A DNA stretch of 64,000 nucleotides from Sphingomonas natans (lineage in GTDB: Bacteria > Pseudomonadota > Alphaproteobacteria > Sphingomonadales > Sphingomonadaceae): NCBI RefSeq assembly GCF_030546695.1, contig NZ_JAUOTP010000011.1, positions 62,001 to 126,000 of the forward strand. Direction: 5' to 3'. Below the pieces are notes generated by a model that was not told the DNA's origin, did no database searches, and saw nothing but the letters and a program-made list of their open reading frames with translations. A program made the position numbers and the translations under genes. Positions 25,261-34,919 of the stretch are shown here, piece by piece (position 1 is the stretch's first letter; each line of letters begins with the position of its first letter).

Positions 25261-25844
25261 TCGCGCTCGCGCTTGCCGCTGCCGTTGCAGCGAGCCAACC
25301 CGTCGAACAGGCAGAGCGGGCCTTCGCCGCGACTGCGCAGACCGAAGGGCAGTGGACCGCGTTCCGCCGCTTCATGGCCCCCGGTGCGCGGATCCTGACC
25401 GACGGCCCGACCGACGCCGCCAAGTTCCTCGCGCCGCTCAAGGATCCGCGCGTCGCGCTCATGTGGTGGCCCGCGCGCACCGTCACCGCGTGCGACGGCA
25501 GCTTGGCTTTCTCGACCGGCCCATGGCGCTCGGCCAGGGGCCATGGCCGCTTCCTGACGATCTGGCAGCGCCAGCCCGATGGTGCGTGGAAATGGCTCTA
25601 TGACGGCGGCGGCGCCGACGATGCCGGCGGCAGCCCCGCCGGAGACACGGTCGTCGCGACGCGCGCGGCATGCGGCCGCCTGCCGCCTCCGCCCGCGACG
25701 CCGGCCATGCTCGCCGGCGGCGAGTCGCAGGATGGCTCGCTGCGCTGGAGCGTCACGAAAGACGGCGCCGCGTGGCGGATGCGCGTGCTCGCCGCCGCGC
25801 GCGGCACATGGGCCATCGTCGCGGATCGGATCGTGGGCACATGA
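25257..25844 (+). CDS. Exported SnoaL/NTF2-like hypothetical protein
   Basis: This 195-residue protein starts at a GTG overlapping the folD stop. A short hydrophobic leader ([20 protein letters not shown]) may be a signal peptide. The body reads like an NTF2-fold domain: [20 protein letters not shown], then [13 protein letters not shown] and the closing strand [20 protein letters not shown]. Sphingomonads carry many such proteins of unknown role beside unrelated genes. Its stop overlaps the marC start (ATGA), so it is co-translated between folD and marC. No function can be assigned. Confidence 0.72.
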   Translation: MIALALAAAVAASQPVEQAERAFAATAQTEGQWTAFRRFMAPGARILTDGPTDAAKFLAPLKDPRVALMWWPARTVTACDGSLAFSTGPWRSARGHGRFLTIWQRQPDGAWKWLYDGGGADDAGGSPAGDTVVATRAACGRLPPPPATPAMLAGGESQDGSLRWSVTKDGAAWRMRVLAAARGTWAIVADRIVGT

Positions 25845-26473
25845 TCACGCTCTTCATCTCGGCGTTCGTCACCTTCTTCCTCGTGATCGATCCGCTCGGC
25901 TGCGCACCGATCTATGCCGGCCTTTCGCGCGGCGCCGGCCCCGCCCAGCGGCGCGCGATGGCGCTGCGCGCGACCCTCATCGCAGGCGCGATCCTGATCG
26001 TCTTCGCGATCATCGGCGAACCCTTGCTCCACGCGCTCGGCATCAGCCTCGATGCGTTCCGGATCGCCGGCGGGATCATGCTGTTCCTGATCGCGCTGGA
26101 AATGGTGTTCGAAAAGCGCACCGAGCGGCGCGAGGGCCGCGCCGAGGAGATCGCCAAGCGCGCCGAGGCCGAGCATCGTGAGATCGAGGATATCTCGGTT
26201 TTCCCGATGGCGATCCCGATGATCGCCGGCCCGGGCTCGATCGCGACCGTCATGCTCTTCGCCTCGCACAATCACGGGCTCGCGCTCGTCACGGTGCTCG
26301 GCGCGCTGATAACAGTGATGATCCTGATGGCGCTGGCGTTGCTCGCCGCCGGCCCGATCATGCGCGTGCTCGGCGCGCGGATCGAAGCGGTCATCACGCG
26401 CATGCTCGGCGTGATCCTTGCGGCGCTGGCGACGCAGTTCGTGGTCGACGGCCTGAAGGCGAGCTTCGGCTAA
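25841..26473 (+). CDS. MarC family membrane protein
   Basis: The 210-residue protein has six predicted helices, beginning FISAFVTFFLVIDPLGCAPI, with FRIAGGIMLFLIALEMVFEK in the middle. The MarC-typical FPMAIPMIAGPGSIATVMLF follows the charged cytoplasmic loop. The ATG at 25841 overlaps the preceding stop codon, and the longer upstream frame is a shadow of that gene. MarC proteins are of uncertain function; the original link to multiple antibiotic resistance was not upheld. It is the last gene of the yggT-folD operon. Confidence 0.9.
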   Translation: MITLFISAFVTFFLVIDPLGCAPIYAGLSRGAGPAQRRAMALRATLIAGAILIVFAIIGEPLLHALGISLDAFRIAGGIMLFLIALEMVFEKRTERREGRAEEIAKRAEAEHREIEDISVFPMAIPMIAGPGSIATVMLFASHNHGLALVTVLGALITVMILMALALLAAGPIMRVLGARIEAVITRMLGVILAALATQFVVDGLKASFG

Positions 26474-26509
26474 AGTTTTGGCGCGCGGCCGGTCAGCGCC
26501 GTTGGCGCG

Positions 26510-28291
26510 TCACCCCACCAGCCGCCAGAGCTTGAACGGCGAATTCTTCGGCAGCTCGACCCGCTCCAGCCACTTGGGCACCGTCCCGCGGTTGAGCTGG
26601 ATGTAGAAGCCCTTCTTGTTCTCCGCCGCATAGACGGTGGATTCGCTCATCCCCGGGCATAGCAGCAGCATCGTCGCGCCATGCCGCTTCATCACTTCGT
26701 GCGCGACCTCGGGATCCTCGGCGCGGAAGCTGTGCTGGACATCGAGAATGTCGCTGCCCGCGCGATGATAGGGCCCGGCGATCGCGCTGTGATGCGTGAC
26801 CGCGATCAGGCGCGGCCCCATGTCGGTGAAGGTCAGGAAGGTCGCCGGCGGCATTTCGGCGATCGGCTTCAGCGCCGGCAGCGTCGGGCAGCGCCGGTTG
26901 GCGGTATCCACGGTGCGGCGATAGGCGGTCTTGTGCTCGGGGATCCAGTTGATGATCAGCCCCGCGAACACGCCCGATACCGCGACGAACGCCGCGACCG
27001 AGCCCAGCACGCGCACCAGCATCGCGCGGTGGTTGAGCGTCAGGCTCAGGATCGGCTGGCCGAGCGCGGTCGCGCCGATCACGCCCATCAGCTGCGAGGC
27101 GGGCCCGGCGCGCGTCTGCCAGAGCAGAAGCAGCATCGAGAAGAGCGAGAAGAGCGAGACGACCGTCCACGGCATCGCGAGCGGCGTGCCCCGCGCACGC
27201 CAGCGCGCGAACAGGCTGCCGCCGAAGCCGATCACCGACAGCGCCATGATCGGCACCGCGATCCGCCAGCTATGCTCGTAGAGCGGCTTGGCCTCGCGGA
27301 TATGGCTGAACCACATCCGATCGAGCTCGGGCGTGATATGCTCAGGCCGGCCGAGGCATTGCGGCCAGGCATAGACGAAGACGCCTGCGATCAGCGCCCC
27401 CGCCACGACCGCCAGCACGGCGCGCACCGGCAGCGAGCGGACGGGCACGAAGGCGAGGAGGACGAGCGCCGCGCCCGCCTCCAGGAGGGTCGAGAGATAG
27501 ACGGGCGTCAGCGCATCGCACAGCGGCTGCCGGTTGTCATACGATGCGAACGCCGCAAAGCCGGCGGCGGCGCCCGCCGCGAGGCTCGCTCCGTAGGCCC
27601 GCAGCCGGTCCGCCTCGTCGCCGTCCAATACCCACCACAAGGCGATCAGCGCGCCGGCGGTGGCGAGATAGGGCATCAGCTCCAGCCCGATCGTCAGGCT
27701 GATTGCGGTGGCGAGGCCCGTCGTCACCCCGCCGCGCACGCGCTTGGGATCGGCGATGCCCGCAATCGCGATGATCAAGGTCGCCAGCTGCCAGCCATGA
27801 TGGTCGATGCGCAGCGGCATCCACATCAGCACCGTCGTCTGCGCGCAGGCGAGGATCGCAGCCGCCAGCACATAAGCCTGGGGGCTCACAAGCCGCCTTG
27901 CGGTCAGCATCGTCCCGTAGAGCCCCGCGCCCATCGCCAGCAGAGGCGCGATCGCGCACGCCCAGCGCGCAGCCTGCTCACCGCCCAATATCGGCCGGAG
28001 CAGCAGGATCAGCCCCGCGATCGGCAGATCGACGATGCGCGACCAGTGGATCGAGATGCCGTTCGGCGGATCGAACCGGTGCTGACGCAGATCGTACCAG
28101 CCCTGCCCGTCGAGGAGAGCGCGCACCTGCGCAAAGCGCATATTGTCGTCGGTGTCGGAGAGCGCGAACCAGTGGATCGCGCCCCATTTATACTGGATCA
28201 GCCAGATTGCGGCGACGAGCCAGAACAGCAGGAACCAGCCCCGCCAGTCGGCCGCATCGTCTTCCCGATTGGTGGTGATCCAGCTTTCCAT
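26510..28291 (-). CDS. Large GT-C-like integral membrane protein
   Basis: The 593-residue protein has about twelve membrane helices and a roughly 140-residue soluble C-terminal domain. The first periplasmic loop contains LSDTDDNMRFAQVRALLDGQ and ISIHWSRIVDLPIAG. This resembles the metal-binding acidic loop and conserved tryptophan region of GT-C glycosyltransferases such as STT3/PglB-like proteins. No WWDYG motif was recognised, so a glycosyltransferase role is a hypothesis. It diverges from a GtrA gene only 50 bp away, and another large membrane protein follows GtrA. This suggests a lipid-linked sugar pathway. Confidence 0.6.
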   Translation of the reverse strand: MESWITTNREDDAADWRGWFLLFWLVAAIWLIQYKWGAIHWFALSDTDDNMRFAQVRALLDGQGWYDLRQHRFDPPNGISIHWSRIVDLPIAGLILLLRPILGGEQAARWACAIAPLLAMGAGLYGTMLTARRLVSPQAYVLAAAILACAQTTVLMWMPLRIDHHGWQLATLIIAIAGIADPKRVRGGVTTGLATAISLTIGLELMPYLATAGALIALWWVLDGDEADRLRAYGASLAAGAAAGFAAFASYDNRQPLCDALTPVYLSTLLEAGAALVLLAFVPVRSLPVRAVLAVVAGALIAGVFVYAWPQCLGRPEHITPELDRMWFSHIREAKPLYEHSWRIAVPIMALSVIGFGGSLFARWRARGTPLAMPWTVVSLFSLFSMLLLLWQTRAGPASQLMGVIGATALGQPILSLTLNHRAMLVRVLGSVAAFVAVSGVFAGLIINWIPEHKTAYRRTVDTANRRCPTLPALKPIAEMPPATFLTFTDMGPRLIAVTHHSAIAGPYHRAGSDILDVQHSFRAEDPEVAHEVMKRHGATMLLLCPGMSESTVYAAENKKGFYIQLNRGTVPKWLERVELPKNSPFKLWRLVG

Positions 28292-28341
28292 CGCTGCCTC
28301 CGGCCTCTAGGCGGGCGCGGCAAAAGAGCAAGGCATGTGCG

Positions 28342-28746
28342 ATGACGGCGATGGCGAAGGACGGAAGACGCAAGCTGTTCGGCCAGCTCCTCCGCTATGG
28401 CGTCAACGGCGTCGTCGTCACGAGCATCTATACCGCAATCTTCGTCGGGCTCGACACGCTCACGCATGCCGGCATCCAGATCTGCAATCTCGCCGCATTC
28501 CTTGTCTCGGTCGTGGTCGGCTACAATCTCCACAGCCGCATCACCTTCGCCGGCCAAGGCGGGCGCGGGCGCAAGGCGTGGCTGCGATTCTTCCTCGCCG
28601 CTCTCCCCAGCTTCGCGCTCAACGCGTTCTGGACGTGGCTGTTCGCGACCGCGCTGCACTGGCCGCACTGGACCGTGCAGGTGCCGGTCTGGTGCGTCAC
28701 CCCCTTCGCAATCTTCGCGATCAACCGCTGGTGGGTGTTCCGCTAG
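28342..28746 (+). CDS. GtrA family membrane protein, putative polyprenyl-linked sugar flippase
   Basis: This 134-residue protein has four helices and the GtrA pattern. It opens QLLRYGVNGVVVTSIYTAIF, has FLVSVVVGYNLHSRITF in the second pair, and ends FAIFAINRWWVFR. GtrA proteins are thought to move polyprenyl-phosphate-linked sugars across the membrane for glycosyl transfer on the outer face. It sits between two large multi-helix membrane proteins encoded on the other strand, which are its likely functional partners. Confidence 0.88.
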   Translation: MTAMAKDGRRKLFGQLLRYGVNGVVVTSIYTAIFVGLDTLTHAGIQICNLAAFLVSVVVGYNLHSRITFAGQGGRGRKAWLRFFLAALPSFALNAFWTWLFATALHWPHWTVQVPVWCVTPFAIFAINRWWVFR

Positions 28747-28755
28747 GGAGCGCCG

Positions 28756-30405
28756 CTAGGGCTTCTCCGGCCGATCGGTGGGATCCGAGCCCAGCCCCTT
28801 CTTCCGCTTCTTGACCTTGGGCAGGTTCGGCATCGGCAGGAAGCGATGCTCGGGCATCACCTTGTAGAGGATGCCCGCTTTCTCGCCCGTCCAGATCGGC
28901 ATCAGCCCGGGGAAGCTCGCCCAGATGCCCTTGGGCAGGTTGATCAGCCAGACATAATCGAAGGCGCCGCGCGGCAGCGCGTTGACCGCCTCGGGATAGG
29001 TCTTCGCATCCGCCTGGCGGCAGCGATAGGGCCGTAATATCTGGCTCGGATCCTTGTCGTAATCGTCGGGCGGGACATATTTGAGAACGAGCAATTGCGC
29101 GCCGGGATCGGCCCACTGGCCGTTCATGAACGCGCCGCGGCGGACGATCGCCATCGATCCCAGATGATCCATCCGCGTCGTCTCCCACTGGCCGAGGCAC
29201 TGGAGCGAGGCCTGCACGAACACGCGACTATAGGGGCGGATATGGTCGAGCGCCTCCAGTTGGCGCGCGTTCGCGGCATCGTGCTGCGCGAAGTTCAGCG
29301 TCAGCAGCAGGAGCCGCCCCGCGTAGAAGAAGGTCGCCGCGCCCGCGACCGCGGCGGATTGCCAGCGCACCGAGCTCTTCAGCGTCAGCGCGATCGTCCC
29401 GATCGCGATCACGTACGGCGCCAGCCGCATATCGGCATAAGCCGAATTGAGCAGGATCCGCGGCAGCAGCGCATACGCGATCATCAGCACGAGGCTGGCG
29501 ATGCCCAGCGTGCGATTCATCCGCACCCAGACGCCGCCCAGCCCGAACGCGATCAGCCCCCACAGCAGATAGACGCAGGCGATATCCAGCACCATCCACT
29601 GCGCCCGCAGCGCGGAGAGCAAATAGATGTATTTCGCGCGCCAGTAAAAGAAGTCGGCATTTTCGGTGACGCCGTCGGCGGCGCCGGAGGCCATGCGCCA
29701 GGCGAGCAGCAGCAGGATCGGCGGCGCCAGCGAGATGCACGCCCAGCCGCCGTTCCACAAGGACCGCCACACGACGGTCCCGCGATCGCGCTGGCGCACG
29801 ACCTCCGCCGCGAACGCCAGCAGGCACAGCACCGCCCAGCCGAAGATGTGCGCGACCGTCAGCAGGATCCCGATCGGCACGAACAGCCAGGCGCGCAGGC
29901 TGAACCGGCCCTGCCGCCCCAGCCGCAGCCAGAGCGCGAAGGCGTTGAGCGCCAGCGCCATCGAAAAGCTGAAATTGAGGAAGCCCCAGATGAAGGGGAA
30001 ACTGTAGGTCAGCGGCAGCGCGAACAGGGCCGGCGGCGTCACGCGGCCATGCGCCTCGCGTGCGGTCCACAGCAGGCCTGCCGCCATCAGCGGCGGGATC
30101 GTGAGCACGATCAGCTTGAGCCCCAGCTCCAGCCCGAACAGCCGCGCCATCGGCAGGATCGCGATATCGACGCCCAGATTGGCGAGGAAGCGCCATTCAT
30201 AGCCGTAATAAAGCTGGCGGAGCGGCGAGGCCGGATCGCTGATCTCGACGCGGTAGCGGCCCATATGCCCGGGCAGATCGGTCAGCGGCGGCATGCCCGG
30301 CCAGATCAGCGGAATTGCCGCGGCCAGCACCATCAGGATCAGAAACCAGCCGCTGTTCCACCAGCCCTTGGGCGGAAGGGACGGGGGAAGCGCGGGCCGG
30401 AACAT
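28756..30405 (-). CDS. Large multi-pass membrane protein, possible GT-C glycosyltransferase
   Basis: The 549-residue protein has about eleven membrane helices and a C-terminal soluble domain of about 150 residues with a very basic tail (KVKKRKKGLGSD). After the first helix comes PGMPPLTDLPGHMGRYRVEI, then YYGYEWRFLANLGVDIAI, resembling the first acidic loop of GT-C enzymes. The ATG at 30405 was chosen because AAGGCAGG precedes it and the upstream extension is polar. Its stop lies 10 bp from the end of the convergent gtrA gene. No named family could be recognised. Confidence 0.6.
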   Translation of the reverse strand: MFRPALPPSLPPKGWWNSGWFLILMVLAAAIPLIWPGMPPLTDLPGHMGRYRVEISDPASPLRQLYYGYEWRFLANLGVDIAILPMARLFGLELGLKLIVLTIPPLMAAGLLWTAREAHGRVTPPALFALPLTYSFPFIWGFLNFSFSMALALNAFALWLRLGRQGRFSLRAWLFVPIGILLTVAHIFGWAVLCLLAFAAEVVRQRDRGTVVWRSLWNGGWACISLAPPILLLLAWRMASGAADGVTENADFFYWRAKYIYLLSALRAQWMVLDIACVYLLWGLIAFGLGGVWVRMNRTLGIASLVLMIAYALLPRILLNSAYADMRLAPYVIAIGTIALTLKSSVRWQSAAVAGAATFFYAGRLLLLTLNFAQHDAANARQLEALDHIRPYSRVFVQASLQCLGQWETTRMDHLGSMAIVRRGAFMNGQWADPGAQLLVLKYVPPDDYDKDPSQILRPYRCRQADAKTYPEAVNALPRGAFDYVWLINLPKGIWASFPGLMPIWTGEKAGILYKVMPEHRFLPMPNLPKVKKRKKGLGSDPTDRPEKP

Positions 30406-30520
30406 GGCCTGCCTTATGAATATCGTGAGCGTCGCGGCAAGGGGTAAGGCGGCCGACGCCCGCCGTCCGAAGGCCAAGGGGCCGGCGCAATCGTGCGCGC
30501 CGGCCCGTCAGCGTGTCGGA

Positions 30521-30775
30521 TCAGCGGTAGCGCCAACCATTCTGATGGCGATAGCGCTCGCGCCAGTAGCGGCGGCCATCCCAATAACCGCGATCATAAT
30601 GACGGCCGACGATCAGCCGATCGCGGACGACCGGGCCGCCATTCGGGCGGCAGCGGCCCGCGGGGCCGCGATGGAAGCCGGCGCCACACCCTTGCGCCGC
30701 TTGCGCACTGGATGCGCCGGCGATCGCCGTGACGCCCGCACTGACCGCCAAGGCGATTGCGATCAATCTTTTCAT
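30521..30775 (-). CDS. Small exported Arg/Tyr/Gly-rich protein
   Basis: The 84-residue product has a signal peptide (KRLIAIALAVSAGVTAIAGA) and then a short mature part, GCGAGFHRGPAGRCRPN, followed by a tail rich in Tyr, Trp and Arg (RGYWDGRRYWRERYRHQNGW). Proteins with the GCGxGxHRGPxGxCRPN core are frequent in alphaproteobacteria and have no known function. The two cysteines may form a disulfide. It is monocistronic, with about 90 bp separating it from rsmB upstream. Confidence 0.75.
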   Translation of the reverse strand: MKRLIAIALAVSAGVTAIAGASSAQAAQGCGAGFHRGPAGRCRPNGGPVVRDRLIVGRHYDRGYWDGRRYWRERYRHQNGWRYR

Positions 30776-30866
30776 ATCGCTCTCCTACCTGATCATGAAT
30801 TCGATCTGCCAACCGAACGTTACGGGGACGGCCGCGTTCCTCGGATCGTCGCTTCGCCCTGTGCGA

Positions 30867-32156
30867 TCAGTTGCGGCGCAGCCGCGCGATGAAGAAGCCG
30901 TCCGCGCCGCCCTCGGCTTCCAGTATGCCCGGCAGGATCCGCACCCAGCCCTCTGGCGCGGCGGCGATCCCGGTGGGCAGTTCGACGTCGGTCGGCGGCT
31001 CGATCCGGAAGCCCGATTGCGCCGCGAGGAACGCCTGGATCGTCCGCTCGCCTTCTTCGGGCTCCAGCGAGCAGACCGCATAGACGAGGGTGCCGCCCGG
31101 CTTCACCGCGCCGGCCGCGCGCGCGAGCATTGCCCTCTGGCGCTCGGCCATCTCCACGATCGCGCGTGGGCGGACGCGGTGGAGCACGTCCGGATGCCGT
31201 CGGAAGATGCCCGTCGCCGAACAGGGCGCGTCGAGCAGCACCGCATCGAACGGTTCGGCCGGCGCATAGGTCAGCGCGTCGCCCAGCCGGATCGTCGCCA
31301 CCAGCTTCGTGCGCGCGAGATTGGCCTTCAGCCGCTTGATGCGGCTCTCGGCGAGTTCGATCGCGGTCACGCTCCAGCCGGCGGCGACGAGCTGCATCGT
31401 CTTGCCGCCCGGCGCCGCGCACAGATCGAGCACGGTCTTGCCCTCGCCCGAACCGAGCAGGCGCGCGGGCAAGGCGGCCGCGATGTCCTGCGCCCAGAAG
31501 GCGCCTTCCTCGAACCCGTCGAGCTCGGTGATCCGCGTTCCGGCAGGCAGCCGCAGATGGCCCGGCGCGAGGCTCACCGCACCGAGCCGTTCGGCCCACT
31601 CCGCCGTCCTGCTCACCGCGCGCAGCGACAGATCGAGCGGGGCAAGCGCCGCGGAGGATCTCTGCGCGGCAGCGACCACCTCGTCGCCCCACGCCTCGGC
31701 CCAGCGCTCCGCGACGTCGGCGGGCAGGTTCGGCGGATCGGGCAGCGTCACGCCCGCGCGCGTCAGCGATCCGAACACGCCGTGGACGAGCTTGCGCGGG
31801 CCCCCGTCGACCAAAGGCAGCGCCGTCGCGATCGCCGCGTGCGGCGGCGTGTTGAGCAGCAGGGTCTGCGCGAGCGCGATGCGCAGCACGAAGCGCGCCT
31901 TGGCATCGTCGGGCAGGCGCTGCTTCGTCGCGCCGTCGATCGCCGCGTCGAGATCGCCGAGATGGCGCAGCACCGCCGCGGCGATCGCATGCGCGAGCGC
32001 GCGATCCTCGGAGCGGTCGAGCCCGCGCGCCGCCTTGTCGAGCGCGCCCTCCAGCGGCAGGCCGCGCCGGAGCACGGCATCGAGCAGGCGCAGCGCCGCA
32101 GCGCGCGCCGCCATGCCGGGAGCGGCGGTCTTGTCGGGATCGGGGGAAGTGGCCAT
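30867..32156 (-). CDS. rsmB: 16S rRNA (cytosine-967 C5)-methyltransferase family protein RsmB
   Basis: The enzyme methylates a cytosine of 16S rRNA. The 429-residue product has an N-terminal NusB-like RNA-binding domain (residues 17-140), followed by the Rossmann methyltransferase domain. SAM loop DLCAAPGGKTMQLVA, catalytic DAPCSATGIFRRHPD near residue 310 and YAVCSLEPEEGE near residue 358 supply the two active-site cysteines. Length and layout fit RsmB. A small DUF1674 gene starts divergently 60 bp upstream. Confidence 0.93.
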   Translation of the reverse strand: MATSPDPDKTAAPGMAARAAALRLLDAVLRRGLPLEGALDKAARGLDRSEDRALAHAIAAAVLRHLGDLDAAIDGATKQRLPDDAKARFVLRIALAQTLLLNTPPHAAIATALPLVDGGPRKLVHGVFGSLTRAGVTLPDPPNLPADVAERWAEAWGDEVVAAAQRSSAALAPLDLSLRAVSRTAEWAERLGAVSLAPGHLRLPAGTRITELDGFEEGAFWAQDIAAALPARLLGSGEGKTVLDLCAAPGGKTMQLVAAGWSVTAIELAESRIKRLKANLARTKLVATIRLGDALTYAPAEPFDAVLLDAPCSATGIFRRHPDVLHRVRPRAIVEMAERQRAMLARAAGAVKPGGTLVYAVCSLEPEEGERTIQAFLAAQSGFRIEPPTDVELPTGIAAAPEGWVRILPGILEAEGGADGFFIARLRRN

Positions 32157-32217
32157 CTGGCAGCATGTGGCCGCGATGCGCCCTTACCGCAACGCCGCCG
32201 CCGCCAGGAGCCGCGCC

Positions 32218-32403
32218 ATGACCGACGAAACCACGCACCTGCCCGGCCGCCGCCCGCCGAACGTCACGCCGCCCGCGCACCTTTCGAAGAGCCCGCCCGT
32301 GCCCGAGCCGCGCGCGTCCGACGAGGCACCCGATCCCGATCGCCTGCTCGCGCCGACGCGCTATGGCGACTGGGAGCGCAACGGCATCGCCATCGATTTC
32401 TGA
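32218..32403 (+). CDS. DUF1674 protein (SdhAF4-like assembly factor)
   Basis: This 61-residue protein ends with the family signature PTRYGDWERNGIAIDF after a proline-rich N-terminus. DUF1674 proteins are homologous to mitochondrial Sdh8/SDHAF4, which protects the flavoprotein subunit of succinate dehydrogenase during assembly. The ATG at 32218 has AGGAG nine bases upstream. No sdh gene is in view. In many alphaproteobacteria this gene likewise lies beside rsmB, as here. Confidence 0.85.
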   Translation: MTDETTHLPGRRPPNVTPPAHLSKSPPVPEPRASDEAPDPDRLLAPTRYGDWERNGIAIDF

Positions 32404-32460
32404 CCGGGCGCCCGGCGCTTAGGGCCGGAACGGAAGCAGTCGATCGCGCGTCTTGGATCG

Positions 32461-34311
32461 ATGCGGCCCGCTTTCCTGTCCCGTCGTGGTCCCCGCATCG
32501 CGCTCGCCGGTGTCGCGGTTTTGCTCGTGCTCTTGCTGGTCGCGGCGTTGCTGCTCCTCAGCTTCGGCTGGACCTGGCTGCGCCACCCGATCGAACAGCG
32601 CCTGAGCGCGCGGCTCGGCCGCCAGGTCACGATCGCCTCGATCCGGCGCCTCGATCACGGCTTGCTGGATGCGACGCTCGCGATCGACGGCATCCGCGTC
32701 GCCCAGCCCGGCTGGGTCGGCGGCGGCGATTTCGCGAGCGTGCGCCGCGCCACCGTCATCCTGCCGATCCTGCCCGTCCTGCGCGGCGCGATCCGCGCGC
32801 AGTCGGTGGAGCTGGAGGGGCTGCGCGTCCACCTGATCCGCCGCGACTCCGACCATGCCAACTGGAAGGACATTCCCGGCGGCAAAGGCGGCAAAGGCGG
32901 CAAGGGGCCGGGCCCGGCGCATGTCGTGATCCGCGACGGCCAGCTCCGCTTCGACGATTACAAACGCGACCATTTCTTCACGGCCGGCATCTCCGCCGAC
33001 GATCGCGCCTTCCGCCTCGCCGGCACCGGCACGCTGATCGGCAAGCCGACGACCCTCGCGCTCACCGCTCCCGGCCTAGCGGGCCGCAAACCCTGGCCGT
33101 TCCGCCTCGATTATCGCTCGCCGATCGCCAATGCCACGCTCGTCGGGCAGGCCGACACGCCGCTCAGCCTCGGCCATTTCTCGGCGCAGACCACCGCCTG
33201 GGGCGACGATCTCAAGCATCTCGATCTCATCGTCGAGGCGGGCCTCCCCGGCACCGCGCCCGCGCGGATCGTCGCCGACGTTCGCCACGATGCGCGGATC
33301 TGGACCTTGCGCTCCTTCGCCCTCACGCTCGGCCGCTCGCAGGCGACGGGCGCGCTCGCGATCACGCTCGGCGATCGCACGAAACTGACCGGCAAGGTCG
33401 TCGCCAGCGCGCTCGATTTCGACGATCTCGCCAATGCCGAGGGGCGCGCCAAGGCCGCCGCCAAGCGCGCCGCCGCCCCCGACCGCCGCATCCCCGAGAC
33501 GCGGATCGCGCTCGATCATCTGCTCAGGACCGACGGCGATCTCGATATCGAGGTCCATCGCCTGCTGTTCCGCGCGCCCAGCGCCGCGCGCTCGGTCCGC
33601 GGCCATATGGCGCTCGATCATGGCGTGCTCACGCTCTCCCCGTTCGTCACGACGCTCGAGAGCGGCACGCTCAGCGGGCTGATCCGGATCACGCAGGTCG
33701 AGCGCGCGACGCGGCTGCATCTCGATCTGCGTCTCGCCGGCAGCCGCATCGAATCGCTCGCGACCGATCCGACCGCTTTCTCGGGCGCGCTCGCCGGGCG
33801 CTTCCTGCTCGACGGCACGGGCGCGACAATCCGCCGCGCGATCGGCACTGCCAGCGGTCGCGTCGCGATCGTCGGCCATGACGGCACGCTCGGCCGCAAG
33901 ACGGCCTTGCTGCTCGGCCAGGATATCGGCCGCGGGCTGCGCGCGCAGGCGGGCGAGGTCGCGCGGCTGCGCTGCGGGATCGGCAGCTTCATCGTCCAAG
34001 GCGGCCAGGCACGTCCTGCGCCCGTCATCATCGACACCAGCGTCGCCCGCGCCGAGGCGACCGGCCTGCTTGATCTGACGGACGAGCGGATGGATCTCGC
34101 CGTCACCGGCGCGCCCAAACAGCCAAGCGCGCTGCGCCTCTCCGGCCCGATCCGCGTGACAGGCGCGCTCTTCACCCCCACCGTCAGCGCCCCCGCCGCA
34201 ACCTCGACCAAGGGCATCTTCAGGTCGATCCGCCAGGCGCTCTCAGGCAAGCCCCTGCCGCTCGCCGCCGACGCCGATTGCGCGGGACTTGCGGCCCGCG
34301 CACTCCGCTAA
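32461..34311 (+). CDS. AsmA family protein
   Basis: The 616-residue protein has one N-terminal membrane anchor ([20 protein letters not shown], about residues 17-37). A long periplasmic beta-rich region follows, starting [20 protein letters not shown], the typical AsmA opening. The C-terminal AsmA_2-like part includes [17 protein letters not shown] and [12 protein letters not shown]-type strands. AsmA-like proteins are thought to carry phospholipids between inner and outer membranes. A Lys/Gly-rich run ([12 protein letters not shown], near residue 140) interrupts the N-terminal domain. It is probably monocistronic. Confidence 0.85.
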   Translation: MRPAFLSRRGPRIALAGVAVLLVLLLVAALLLLSFGWTWLRHPIEQRLSARLGRQVTIASIRRLDHGLLDATLAIDGIRVAQPGWVGGGDFASVRRATVILPILPVLRGAIRAQSVELEGLRVHLIRRDSDHANWKDIPGGKGGKGGKGPGPAHVVIRDGQLRFDDYKRDHFFTAGISADDRAFRLAGTGTLIGKPTTLALTAPGLAGRKPWPFRLDYRSPIANATLVGQADTPLSLGHFSAQTTAWGDDLKHLDLIVEAGLPGTAPARIVADVRHDARIWTLRSFALTLGRSQATGALAITLGDRTKLTGKVVASALDFDDLANAEGRAKAAAKRAAAPDRRIPETRIALDHLLRTDGDLDIEVHRLLFRAPSAARSVRGHMALDHGVLTLSPFVTTLESGTLSGLIRITQVERATRLHLDLRLAGSRIESLATDPTAFSGALAGRFLLDGTGATIRRAIGTASGRVAIVGHDGTLGRKTALLLGQDIGRGLRAQAGEVARLRCGIGSFIVQGGQARPAPVIIDTSVARAEATGLLDLTDERMDLAVTGAPKQPSALRLSGPIRVTGALFTPTVSAPAATSTKGIFRSIRQALSGKPLPLAADADCAGLAARALR

Positions 34312-34331
34312 GCGCGCCGCCCTCACCAACC

Positions 34332-34428
34332 CCGTTGGGTTCGAGCGCAGTCGAGAAGCATCCCATCTGGCGCGCCTTCTCGACTACGATCTCGGCTGCG
34401 CTCGATCTCCGCTCGAAGCGAGCGGAGG
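34332..34428. repeat. Dispersed intergenic repeat, family C copy 3
   Basis: CCCGTTGGGTTCGAGC and GCTCGAAGCGAGCGG bound the element, with inner TCGAGAAG/CTTCTCGA arms like the copies at 13669 and 17903. It sits between the convergent AsmA-like and sufE genes. Confidence 0.82.
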
Positions 34429-34436
34429 GGGGTGAG

Positions 34437-34844
34437 CTAGCCCTGCCGCGCCGCCGTCGCGCGGATCAGCGCGATCATGTTCGGGATCCCCTGCGTCCGG
34501 TTCGAGCTGAGCTGCGTCTTCAGATCGAACGGCGCCAGCGCCCCCTCGATATCGGTCGCCTCGATCGCCACCGCCGCGCGGTCCTGCACCGTCTGCAGCA
34601 CCAGCGCGATGATCCCCTTCGTGATCGCCGCATTCGAATCGGCGAGGAAGTGCAGCCGCCCGTCGGGCAATCTGGTCGGATAGACCCATACCGAGGCCGA
34701 ACAGCCGCGCACCAAGGTGGCGTCGGTCTTGAGCGCCTCGGGCATCGGCTCCAGCGTCCGCCCGAGATCGATCAGCAGGCGATAGCGATCGTCGGGCTCG
34801 AGGAACTCATATTCGGCGAGGATATCGTCCAGCGGTTCGGCCAT
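34437..34844 (-). CDS. sufE: Cysteine desulfuration protein SufE
   Basis: SufE accepts persulfide sulfur from SufS for Fe-S cluster assembly. The 135-residue product shows the family features, with the active cysteine at residue 48 in [13 protein letters not shown]. It also has [20 protein letters not shown] and the C-terminal [18 protein letters not shown]. It is single, away from a suf operon, which is common for sufE in this group. It is divergent from rutB with about 75 bp between. Confidence 0.95.
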   Translation of the reverse strand: MAEPLDDILAEYEFLEPDDRYRLLIDLGRTLEPMPEALKTDATLVRGCSASVWVYPTRLPDGRLHFLADSNAAITKGIIALVLQTVQDRAAVAIEATDIEGALAPFDLKTQLSSNRTQGIPNMIALIRATAARQG

Positions 34845-34919
34845 GGCGGCCCGCTAGCAGGCGCTTGCCCTCCCCGGAAGCCTGCGCCAGACTCATCGGC
34901 GCGTCATCAGGAGCATCTT

